A stretch of DNA of 22,300 nt from contig SXWC01000177.1 of NCBI GenBank assembly GCA_005789975.1, positions 1 to 22,300 on the forward strand. Reading direction: 5' to 3'. The notes below the pieces were generated by a model. The model was not told where the DNA came from and made no database searches. It saw only the letters and a list, made by a program, of their open reading frames with translations. Each line of letters starts with the position of its first letter. Positions within the stretch are counted from its first letter, which is position 1. The DNA comes from Planctomycetaceae bacterium (GTDB lineage Bacteria; Planctomycetota; Planctomycetia; Pirellulales; UBA1268). A program made the translations under genes and the position numbers. Shown piece after piece: positions 8,951 to 15,277 of the stretch.

Positions 8951-10234
8951 ATGAAGCACGAACTCTTCCAGATGATCCCGGAGATTCACGCCGGAGATCC
9001 CTCCCGAGCGGGAATCCGGGTGCCGTTCGTGCGGCCTTCGATGCCGTCGCCGGAGTCGCTGCAGCCGGCCTTTGATGAGATCATTCGCAGCGGCCGGCTC
9101 ACCAAGGGGCCCTACTGCGAACGGCTCGAGCAGGCGACCGCAAAACGGCTCGGCGTGCGGCATGCCGTGGCCGTCAGCAGTTGCACGGTGGGGCTGATGC
9201 TCGTCTACCGGGCGCTCGATCTCTCGGCCGGCAGTTGCCGCAGTCGCCGGGCCTCCACCAACGCCTGTGCCGTGGCGACGATGGAGCCCCTCTCCCGGTT
9301 CGGCGTGGCCCGCACGGGCAATCGTTCCGAGCCGTTGGGCGAGGTGATCATGCCGAGCTTCACGTTCCTCGCCGCCGCGGCGGCGATCGTCTGGAACAAC
9401 CTGCGGCCCGTCTTCGTCGAGGTCGATCCCTGCACCACCAACGTCACGCCGCAGGGCGTCGCCGCGGCGATCACTCCCCGCACCGTCGCCATCGCGGCCT
9501 GCCACAACTTCGGCAATCCGTGCGACATTCCCGCGCTCGAGGCGGTCGCGGCCGAGCACGGTCTGCCGCTGATCATCGACGCGGCCCATGGCTTCGGCGC
9601 GAGTGTGCACGGTCGCCCGGTGGGTGCCGGGGCGACGGCACAGGTGTTCAGCCTGTCGCCCACGAAGCTCGTCGTCGCGGGCGAGGGGGGCATCGTCGCC
9701 ACCGACTGCGATTGCCTCGCCCATTTCGTCCGGCTGGGCCGGGAATACGGCAACGACGGCTCCTACGACGCGCTCTTTCCCGGGGTCAATGGCCGGATGC
9801 CCGAGTTGAGCGCGGCCACGGCCCTCGCGTCTCTCGGAATCCTCGACGAGGTCTCTCGTCGTCGCAACCAGCTCGGCGACCTTTATCGCAGCGAGCTGGG
9901 GAGCCTTCCGGGCATCGGATTCGTCGAGACCATGTCGGGCGCCCGATCGAGCCACAAGGATTTTTCGATCACCATCGATCCCACGCGGTTCGGGATGACC
10001 CGCGACGCGCTTCGCCGGGTGCTCGCCGCCAGGGGGATCGAAACACGGGCCTATTACGACCCTCCCTGCCATCGCCAAACCGCCTACGAGCATTTCCACG
10101 ATCGGATGAAGCAGCTCGCCGTGACCGACATGCTCGCCGCCCGCAGCCTGGCGTTGCCGATCGGCGGCCATGTTGACGAGGCGGTGGTGGGCGAAGTCTG
10201 CGACGTGATCGCCAACGCCAAGCAGGTGGCGTGA
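8951..10234 (+). CDS. DegT/DnrJ/EryC1/StrS aminotransferase (PglE-like) with a 37-residue insertion
   Basis: A PLP-dependent sugar aminotransferase of 427 residues, which would aminate the 4-keto sugar made by the preceding dehydratase. Visible motifs are RSGRLTKGP (48-53 region), SSCTVGLMLVYRALDL, GEVIMPSFTF, the PLP-phasing Asp210 in LIIDAAHGFG and the Schiff-base Lys239 in FSLSPTKLVVAGEGG. Family members normally run directly from the ALxL helix to GDEVI-P-SFT. Here about 37 residues (92-128, Cys/Arg/Ser-rich) intervene, encoded by 9224-9334; this also makes the protein longer than the usual ~380-390. The insertion is in frame and leaves all catalytic motifs intact. ATG 8951 has no strong ribosome binding site. 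The stop overlaps the GTG of the next gene by four bases. Confidence 0.92.
   Translation: MKHELFQMIPEIHAGDPSRAGIRVPFVRPSMPSPESLQPAFDEIIRSGRLTKGPYCERLEQATAKRLGVRHAVAVSSCTVGLMLVYRALDLSAGSCRSRRASTNACAVATMEPLSRFGVARTGNRSEPLGEVIMPSFTFLAAAAAIVWNNLRPVFVEVDPCTTNVTPQGVAAAITPRTVAIAACHNFGNPCDIPALEAVAAEHGLPLIIDAAHGFGASVHGRPVGAGATAQVFSLSPTKLVVAGEGGIVATDCDCLAHFVRLGREYGNDGSYDALFPGVNGRMPELSAATALASLGILDEVSRRRNQLGDLYRSELGSLPGIGFVETMSGARSSHKDFSITIDPTRFGMTRDALRRVLAARGIETRAYYDPPCHRQTAYEHFHDRMKQLAVTDMLAARSLALPIGGHVDEAVVGEVCDVIANAKQVA
9224..9334 (+). other. In-frame insertion inside the DegT aminotransferase gene
   Basis: Codons 92-128 of the aminotransferase have no counterpart in the family pattern I know. The segment begins after RALDL and ends before GEVIMPSFTF. 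It is rich in Arg, Ser and Cys and lacks the dispersed-repeat core seen in the SDR insertion. The boundaries are approximate. Confidence 0.5.
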
Positions 10235-11307
10235 CGGCCTGGCAGCCCACGGCGTTTTGGTCGCTGTGGTTCGTGATCGCCATGGTCACGGCGGCAGCCA
10301 TCACCTCGCGACTCATCGCCTGGGCGGGCTCCCGGGGCGTGGTGGACCGGCCCAATGCCCGCTCCAGCCACAGCCGCGTCACTCCCCGTGGCGGCGGATT
10401 GGCGATCGTCGGCGTCACGACGTGTGCCGCGCTCTTGTCCGCGATTCTGCATCCCGGCGCGTGGCAGACGATCGCCGCCGTGATGGCGTCCGGGCTTGTC
10501 GTCGCCGGCGTGAGCTGGCGCGACGACGTGCGTCCCGTGAGCAACCGGGTCCGGTTCGGCGTGCACCTCGTGGCCGCCGCGGCTGCGGTCCTCGCCCTGG
10601 GGCCGTTGCATGAGGTCGGCGTCGGCTCTGTCGGCCGCATCGATCTCGGCCTGGCCGCCTGGCCCGTCTCGCTGCTCTGGATCGTGGGCATGACCAACGC
10701 CTTCAACTTCATGGACGGCATCGACGGCATCGCGGGGATCACGGCCGTGGCCGCAGGGGCGGCCATCGCCGTGGCGGCGGCGGTGTTGGGCATGCCCGCA
10801 CTGCTCGGAGTGTCGCTTGCGTTCGCGGCTTCCGCGCTCGGATTTCTCAGCTGCAACTGGCCCCCGGCGAGGATTTTCATGGGCGACGTCGGCAGCGCGT
10901 TTTGCGGCTTCACGATCGCCGTCCTGCCACTGGCTGCGACGGGGGGCGGGGCGGCCCGGCTCGTGCCGGCGGTCGCCCTCACCATGTGGCCCTTTATCTT
11001 CGACACCGCCTTCACGCTCGCGCGGCGACTGTCGAAGCGGGAAAACATCTTCGAAGCGCACCGCAGCCATCTCTATCAGCGGCTCGTGATCGCCGGCTGG
11101 TCACATCGCGCCGTCTCGAGCCTGTATGGGGGCCTCTCCGCGATGGCCGCCGCCGTGGCTGTCGCCCCGTTCCTCGATCCCGCCTTGCACGATGCCGCCG
11201 GCAGCATCGCCGCGGCCACCATGCTCGTCGGTGCCGTCCTGCTTCTCGTCCTGGTGGGCCTCGCCGAAAGGAAGCCCGAAGCGCAGGCGGGGGGCATGCG
11301 GGCATGA
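10231..11307 (+). CDS. Polytopic polyprenyl-phosphate sugar-1-phosphate transferase (MraY/WecA/WbpL family)
   Basis: A 358-residue integral membrane protein with about ten hydrophobic segments that transfers a sugar-1-phosphate from UDP to undecaprenyl phosphate, starting glycan assembly. Family motifs are RPNARSSHSRVTPRGGG near the N-terminus, DDVRPVSNRVRFGVH, the catalytic NAFNFMDGIDG loop, the FMGDVGSAFCGF region, and the C-terminal loop EAHRSHLYQRL, which is typical of WbpL/Fuc4NAc-type transferases rather than MraY. GTG 10231 overlaps the previous stop (GTGA). The last residues (KPEAQAGGMRA) are encoded by a copy of the dispersed repeat, so the C-terminus may have been remodelled by it. 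A second, unrelated initiating transferase follows immediately. Confidence 0.92.
   Translation: MTAWQPTAFWSLWFVIAMVTAAAITSRLIAWAGSRGVVDRPNARSSHSRVTPRGGGLAIVGVTTCAALLSAILHPGAWQTIAAVMASGLVVAGVSWRDDVRPVSNRVRFGVHLVAAAAAVLALGPLHEVGVGSVGRIDLGLAAWPVSLLWIVGMTNAFNFMDGIDGIAGITAVAAGAAIAVAAAVLGMPALLGVSLAFAASALGFLSCNWPPARIFMGDVGSAFCGFTIAVLPLAATGGGAARLVPAVALTMWPFIFDTAFTLARRLSKRENIFEAHRSHLYQRLVIAGWSHRAVSSLYGGLSAMAAAVAVAPFLDPALHDAAGSIAAATMLVGAVLLLVLVGLAERKPEAQAGGMRA
11269..11302 (+). repeat. Dispersed repeat, copy B (end of the WbpL-like gene)
   Basis: AGGAAGCCCGAAGCGCA (11269-11285) is identical over 17 bases to copy C at 14305-14321. The next 17 bases match at about 12 positions and end in CGGG in both. 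It encodes the last residues of the WbpL-like protein and stops two bases before the ATG overlap with the next gene. Confidence 0.65.
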
Positions 11308-11981
11308 ACCCCGTTTCGGCCTCGGTCGCCGCCCCCCTTGCCCGTGGCCCACGTTCGCTCTACGCATCGCTCCTCAAGCGGCCGCTCGACCTCCTTGCAT
11401 CCCTCGTTCTGATCGCCCTCCTGCTCCCCCTGATGGCCCTCGTCGGACTCGCGGTTCGCCTCGTGCTCGGGCCGCCGGTCTTTTTCTCTGACGACCGCGC
11501 CGGCCTTAACGGCCATCCGATCCGGATCGCGAAGTTTCGGTCGATGTCGCAGGCCACGGCCCCCGACGGCCAACCGCTCCCCGACGCCGACCGCCTGAAC
11601 CTCTTCGGCCGTTTCCTCCGCCAGACGAGCCTCGACGAACTCCCCCAGCTCTTCAGTGTCCTGCGGGGCGACATGAGCATGGTGGGCCCCCGGCCGCTGC
11701 CGCTGCGGTATGTCTCCCGCTACAACGCCCGCCAAGCCACCCGGCTGCTGGTTCGTCCCGGGCTCACGGGCTGGGCCCAGATTCACGGCCGCAACGCGCT
11801 CGACTGGCGCCGCCGGCTCGAATACGACGCCGAATACGTCGAAATGCTGGGCCGGATCACGGCCCCGCTGACCGATCTCTGGATCGTCTTGGCCACGATC
11901 ATTCAAATACTCTGGCAGGCGGTCACCGGCCGGGGCATCGCCGCCCCCGGCGCCGCGACGATGCAGGAGTTCGCCCCGTGA
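11304..11981 (+). CDS. Small monotopic phosphoglycosyl transferase (PglC-like bacterial sugar transferase)
   Basis: A 225-residue PglC-type enzyme that moves phospho-sugar from a UDP-sugar, such as UDP-diNAc-bacillosamine, to undecaprenyl phosphate. It has one N-terminal reentrant hydrophobic helix (about 27-55), DDRAGLNG and IAKFRSM, the catalytic Asp111-Glu112 dyad in SLDELPQL, RGDMSMVGPRPL and LVRPGLTGWAQIHGRN. The length matches the minimal PglC type rather than the large WcaJ/WbaP type. ATG 11304 overlaps the previous stop (ATGA), and its own stop overlaps the next start (GTGA), so the operon is tightly coupled. With PglF-, PglE- and PglD-like genes nearby, a bacillosamine-type substrate is the best guess. 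Confidence 0.93.
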   Translation: MNPVSASVAAPLARGPRSLYASLLKRPLDLLASLVLIALLLPLMALVGLAVRLVLGPPVFFSDDRAGLNGHPIRIAKFRSMSQATAPDGQPLPDADRLNLFGRFLRQTSLDELPQLFSVLRGDMSMVGPRPLPLRYVSRYNARQATRLLVRPGLTGWAQIHGRNALDWRRRLEYDAEYVEMLGRITAPLTDLWIVLATIIQILWQAVTGRGIAAPGAATMQEFAP

Positions 11982-12241
11982 AGCCCGCCGTGCCCGATGC
12001 CGTGATCGCGGCGATCCGCACCGTGCTCAGCGACACGGGCCGCGACACGAAGGCCCTCGAGCCCGCCATGCTCCTGGCCACCGACATCGGCCTCGACTCG
12101 CTCGATCTCGCCCAGGCGATCGTCCTTCTGGAGCGATCCCTCGGGGTCGATCCATTCCGGTCGCCTGACGCGTCGCGGCCGAGCGTCCGCACCGTCTCCG
12201 ATCTGATCTCGATCTACACCCAGGCTCTGGGCAACGCATGA
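11978..12241 (+). CDS. Acyl carrier protein
   Basis: An 87-residue carrier protein. The phosphopantetheine attachment site is Ser41 in TDIGLDSLDLAQAIVLLERS, the classic DSL motif at the start of helix II. It is a dedicated carrier, not the housekeeping AcpP, because it sits between a PglC-like transferase and an acyl-activating ligase and has an atypical Pro/Arg-rich C-terminal part. GTG 11978 overlaps the previous stop (GTGA) and its own stop overlaps the next ATG by four bases. Its likely role is to hold an acyl group made or loaded by the neighbouring ligase and reductase for transfer onto a sugar amine. That role is inferred from context. Confidence 0.92.
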   Translation: MKPAVPDAVIAAIRTVLSDTGRDTKALEPAMLLATDIGLDSLDLAQAIVLLERSLGVDPFRSPDASRPSVRTVSDLISIYTQALGNA

Positions 12242-13608
12242 CCATCGCCACCATCGCCGACGCAGCCGTCGAAGACCGTCTTGCCCACGCCCTGACCGAA
12301 ATCGCCCGCCAGGAGCCGGGCCGCACGGCGATCGTCGTCGGCGCGGGCTCATCGGATCGCACGGCGATCGACTATGCCGCGCTTGCCGCGAAGGTCGTCG
12401 CCCTCGAAGGGTCGCTCGACGCTGTCCGCCCCATCGGCATCGTGGCCCGGGCCAAGCAACTCGACGCGCTCGTCGCGATCGCCGCGGCCTGCGGCCGGCA
12501 GCATGTGCCCGTCGCGTTTCTCGCGGAAGACTCCCGCGATCTGGTCGGGCAGCTCCGCGACTGGGTGGAGGTGGGCGACTCGCTCGAGGTGCCGGCGCGG
12601 TCAGCCGGACCGCGTCGCGAGTTCGAAGCGATCGCCCCGCACGTGGTCGTGGCCACGTCGGGCACGAGTGGCCCGCCCAAACTCGTCGAGCATTCCTGGG
12701 ATTCGCTCCTGGCCGCTGCGCGGCTGGCCGAGCAATGGCACGGTCTGGGCTGGCTGCTCGTCTACGACTCCACGCGGTGGGCGGGCATCCAGGTCTGGCT
12801 TCAGGCCCTGCTCACCGGCGGCCGGCTCGTCGTCCCGGCCTCCCGCGACCCCGACACGGTCGCCCGCGCGATCGCCGACGAGGCCGTCGCGGTGCTCCCG
12901 GCCACGCCCACACTCCTGCGGAGGCTGCTCGCCTCGGCCGACCGAAGCCTGCTGGAGAAGTCCGTGCTCGACCGGATCACGCTCGGCGGGGAAGCGGCCG
13001 ATGGGCCGCTCCTGGCGCAGGCGCAGGGGGTGTTTCCCAAGGCGAAGATCACGCAGGTTTATGCCACCACGGAGCTTGGCGAGGTGTTTCGGGTGGCGGA
13101 TGGCAAGCCGGGGTTTCCGGCCAACTGGCTGGGTAAGTCGCTCCCCGGCGGTGCCCGGCTTTCGACCCGTCGCGACGGCGAACTTCTCGTGCAGCTCTCC
13201 CGCGACACGGCCGACGTGGGCACGGGCGACCTGGTCGAGCGTCGTGGCGACCGCTACGAGTTCACGGGCCGCCGCAGCGACGTGATCGTCGTCGGCGGGG
13301 CAAAGGTGTTTCCGAAGCGGGTTGAAGAACTGCTGCGAAGCGTTCCCGGGATCGCCGAGGCCCGTGTCTACGGTCTCCCGAGCGGCATCACCGGCGAACT
13401 CGTCGCGGCCGAGATCGTTCTCGCCGAGCCGGCCGCCACTGGCTCCACCCCGGAAGGCATCCGTGCCGCGGCCCTCGCCGCGTGCCGCGAGAGCCTCGAG
13501 CCCCATAGTGTCCCCCGGATCCTCGACCTCGTGAAGAAGATCGCCACGACCGCCGCCGGCAAAACCCCCCGCCGTCCCAGCGTCGCTGGCCCCGCTGTGA
13601 TCCGGTAA
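12238..13608 (+). CDS. AMP-dependent acyl synthetase/ligase (ANL superfamily)
   Basis: A 456-residue adenylating enzyme that would activate a carboxylic acid with ATP and load it onto the adjacent carrier protein. Core motifs are the P-loop VVATSGTSGPPK (137-148), YATTELGEV (A5-like), TGDLVERRGDRYEFTGRRSD (A7/A8 hinge), VVGGAKVFPKRVEELL, and a C-terminal TAAGKTPRR with the catalytic Lys442. It is shorter than typical 500-550-residue acyl-CoA ligases, and the N-terminal part is reduced. Stand-alone ligases of this size next to a carrier protein are known in several O-antigen and flagellin-glycan loci that attach hydroxyacyl groups to amino sugars. The substrate cannot be read from the sequence. 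Confidence 0.9.
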   Translation: MTIATIADAAVEDRLAHALTEIARQEPGRTAIVVGAGSSDRTAIDYAALAAKVVALEGSLDAVRPIGIVARAKQLDALVAIAAACGRQHVPVAFLAEDSRDLVGQLRDWVEVGDSLEVPARSAGPRREFEAIAPHVVVATSGTSGPPKLVEHSWDSLLAAARLAEQWHGLGWLLVYDSTRWAGIQVWLQALLTGGRLVVPASRDPDTVARAIADEAVAVLPATPTLLRRLLASADRSLLEKSVLDRITLGGEAADGPLLAQAQGVFPKAKITQVYATTELGEVFRVADGKPGFPANWLGKSLPGGARLSTRRDGELLVQLSRDTADVGTGDLVERRGDRYEFTGRRSDVIVVGGAKVFPKRVEELLRSVPGIAEARVYGLPSGITGELVAAEIVLAEPAATGSTPEGIRAAALAACRESLEPHSVPRILDLVKKIATTAAGKTPRRPSVAGPAVIR

Positions 13609-13617
13609 ACTTCGTCT

Positions 13618-13866
13618 ATGCTCACTGACTATCTCCAAGCTTCTGCGCGGCAAGCAACGTATGAGTTGCTACCCGACGACGGGGAATTTTATGGCGAGAT
13701 TCCACCCTGCCCCGGGGTTCTTGCCACGGGCAAGACGCTGGAAGAATGCCGGGAGGGCCTCCTCTCCGCACTTGAAGATTGGATCCTATTTCGGATTCAT
13801 CGCCATCTCCCTCTGCCTGTCATCGATGGCATCGAACTCGCGGTGAAGGCGGAAGCTGCGTCCTGA
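13618..13866 (+). CDS. HicB-family antitoxin, partner toxin degraded
   Basis: An 82-residue intact HicB-like protein: LTDYLQASARQATYELLPDD then FYGEIPPCPGVLATGKTLEE, CREGLLSALEDWILFRI and LPLPVIDGIEL. This is the HicB subgroup that normally precedes a HicA beginning MPP(F/L)GPI. Here a 23-codon frame beginning MPPFGPI starts directly after the HicB stop, but its core is missing (see 13867-13938). ATG 13618 lies nine bases after the ligase stop, so HicB is translated within the polysaccharide operon. An antitoxin without a toxin may have been kept as a regulator, as an anti-addiction shield against related HicA proteins, or by chance. Confidence 0.85.
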   Translation: MLTDYLQASARQATYELLPDDGEFYGEIPPCPGVLATGKTLEECREGLLSALEDWILFRIHRHLPLPVIDGIELAVKAEAAS

Positions 13867-13938
13867 ATGCCTCCGTTCGGGCCGATCTCGCGACGCGATC
13901 TGATGAGCATTTCAAGCGAAGAATGGGAGCCGTTGTGA
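13867..13938 (+). pseudogene. HicA toxin remnant, internally deleted in frame
   Basis: The frame reads MPPFGPISRRDLMSISSEEWEPL then stop. The first twelve residues match the start of HicA proteins of the MPPxGPISRRDLI subgroup. The last nine (ISSEEWEPL) match their end, usually (A)GIS-EEW--L. About 50 residues between, including the GGKH catalytic region and the RIPNPH strand, are gone, yet the frame is kept. It follows the HicB stop with no gap and ends in a TGA that overlaps the GTG of the next gene. It cannot be an active toxin. Confidence 0.75.
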
Positions 13939-14735
13939 TCTCCCTCGTTTCGGGCGGATCGCGGGGGTTGGGCCTCGCGATCGTCGAATCGCTGCTCGCA
14001 AGGGGCGATTGCGTGGCGACGTTTTCGCGGTCGGGCTCAGACGCGCTCGTGGCTCTCGCCGCGGGCCATGCAGATCGGCTTCACGTTGAGCAGCTCGATG
14101 CCGCCGACGCTCCCGCGATCCAGGGCTTTGTGGCCCGCGTGGCAGCCCGGTTCGGCCGGATCGACCACTGCATCGCCAATGCGGCGATTGCCCACGAGGG
14201 CGTCTTGGCGACCACCCGCGACGACGAAATCGATGCGATGCTGTCCGTCAATGTGAAGGGCTCGATTGTGTTCGTCCGTGAGTGCGTCCGTCAGATGCTC
14301 GTCCAGGAAGCCCGAAGCGCAAGCGCCGGGTATCCGGGCGGCCTCGACTCCACGCCGAGCACGACCACCGACCCCCGCCAATCCATCTCCTCCGCCTCCC
14401 CCTCGATCACCGTTGTCTCCTCCGTCGTCGCCCAGTCCGGCTCCCCCGGTCTCTCCGTCTACGCGGCCACGAAAGCCGCCCTCGAAGGCTTTGCCAAATC
14501 CTTGGCGCGTGAACTCGGCCCCCGCGGCATCCGGGTCAACGCGGTCGCCCCGGGCTTTCTCGAAACCGATCTCTCAGCCCCGCTATCCCCGGAAAACCGC
14601 GCCCGGATCGCCCGTCGCACGGCCCTGGGCCGCCTCGGCACGCCGGCCGACGTCGTCGGCGCCGTCGATTTTCTAACGAGCCTGGCAGCCGCCTTCATCA
14701 CGGGCCAGGTGCTCGCGTCCGACGGCGGCTCATGA
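13935..14735 (+). CDS. Short-chain dehydrogenase/reductase (FabG-like) carrying a repeat-derived insertion
   Basis: A 266-residue classical SDR, probably an NADPH-dependent 3-oxoacyl-carrier-protein reductase. Motifs are VSGGSRGLGLAI (cofactor binding), IANAAIA (NNAG position), VVSS with the catalytic Ser, YAATK with Tyr and Lys, and GIRVNAVAPGFLETD. About 34 residues (encoded by roughly 14302-14404) rich in Ser/Thr/Pro interrupt the usual passage from the QML helix to ITVVSS; they include dispersed-repeat copy C. GTG 13935 is preferred: GGGAG lies just upstream and it overlaps the HicA-remnant stop as GTGA, the style used across this operon; ATG 13923 is the alternative. With the carrier protein and ligase it could reduce an acyl chain destined for a sugar. 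Confidence 0.88.
   Translation: MISLVSGGSRGLGLAIVESLLARGDCVATFSRSGSDALVALAAGHADRLHVEQLDAADAPAIQGFVARVAARFGRIDHCIANAAIAHEGVLATTRDDEIDAMLSVNVKGSIVFVRECVRQMLVQEARSASAGYPGGLDSTPSTTTDPRQSISSASPSITVVSSVVAQSGSPGLSVYAATKAALEGFAKSLARELGPRGIRVNAVAPGFLETDLSAPLSPENRARIARRTALGRLGTPADVVGAVDFLTSLAAAFITGQVLASDGGS
14305..14338 (+). repeat. Dispersed repeat, copy C (inside the SDR gene)
   Basis: It begins AGGAAGCCCGAAGCGCA, 17 bases identical to copy B, followed by AGCGCCGGGTATCCGGG. The element is read as coding sequence within a segment that has no counterpart in other SDRs, which supports its arrival as an insertion. Confidence 0.65.
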
Positions 14736-14765
14736 CACGTTCCTCATGATTGGTTGCCCGCTCCC

Positions 14766-15104
14766 ATGAACCCATCTCACACAGCCCGCGAGCCGCGCAC
14801 TGCCTTCGAGGAACGCTATCTCGCCGAAGACAAGCGGATCTGCCTGCAGGAGATTCCCGACCCGCGGTTCGAGATCTTTCTCTTTGGGTCCAGGGCCCGT
14901 GGCCACTGCGATCACTCGAGCGACGTTGACATCGGCATCGCCGGGCCGGAGCCGCTTCCCGGGGGCGTCTCTCGACTCATGAATCATCTGATCGAATCGG
15001 ACGTGCCGTGGCGTTGCCAGGTGGTCGATTTTGCGCTCGTGACCGACGAGACATTTCGCCGCCACGCCTACGAAGGACGGGAACTATGGCGACCGGCGAA
15101 CTAG
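14766..15104 (+). CDS. Minimal nucleotidyltransferase (MNT/MntA-like)
   Basis: A 112-residue protein of the minimal nucleotidyltransferase family. The signature is FLFGSRARGHCDHSSDVDIG: GSRARG and the two metal-binding Asp of DVD, with the family's third Asp probably in VVDFALV. MntA-type proteins act as antitoxins by adding AMP to a HepT-type HEPN toxin; HI0073-type relatives pair with a four-helix HI0074 protein of unclear role. ATG 14766 is taken as the start; an in-frame TTG lies 12 bases upstream. The partner frame that overlaps its 3' end (15086-15271) appears truncated. It lies on the operon strand between the SDR and the acetyltransferase. Confidence 0.85.
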   Translation: MNPSHTAREPRTAFEERYLAEDKRICLQEIPDPRFEIFLFGSRARGHCDHSSDVDIGIAGPEPLPGGVSRLMNHLIESDVPWRCQVVDFALVTDETFRRHAYEGRELWRPAN

Positions 15105-15271
15105 GCTGGCAAAACCTGAGCCGCGCACTGGCCGGCCTCTCGGCCGCGGTCTCGGCTGCCGGCCCACTGCCAGGCCATGAAAGCCATCGCCGCCCGGCTG
15201 CCGCCGCAGCCGTTAGGGGGGTTCAGCAATCGCCAAAGCGCATTGGTAGACTGATGTCCGTTGATCTGTGA
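15086..15271 (+). pseudogene. Truncated HepT/HI0074-like partner of the nucleotidyltransferase
   Basis: ATG 15086 overlaps the nucleotidyltransferase 3' end by 19 bases, the usual arrangement for this pair. The frame has 61 codons. Its start (LGWQNLSRALAGLSAAV) resembles the first helix of HI0074-type substrate-binding proteins, usually RWxQRLxNFxRALxxLxxAl. After about 25 residues it becomes an Arg/Ala-rich stretch with no resemblance to the expected IQRFEFTFELAWKTLKDYL helix, and it stops at about half of normal length. I read it as a decayed partner. The alternative is a coincidental short frame. Confidence 0.45.
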
Positions 15272-15277
15272 AGCAAA

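Noticed and set aside
7315..8952. 545-codon minus-strand frame opposite the dehydratase gene
   Set aside because: Antisense shadow; the plus strand carries all motifs of the PglF/WbpM family.
8930..10171. 413-codon minus-strand frame opposite the DegT aminotransferase gene
   Set aside because: No recognisable motif; a His/Arg/Gly-rich shadow of a clear PLP enzyme.
9969..11070. Two long minus-strand frames opposite the WbpL-like gene
   Set aside because: Repetitive Ala/Pro/Arg/Thr composition and no ribosome binding site; the plus strand has catalytic motifs and coupled starts.
15008..15085. Upstream extension of the HepT-like frame
   Set aside because: This part is an alternative frame of the nucleotidyltransferase; the plausible start is ATG 15086.
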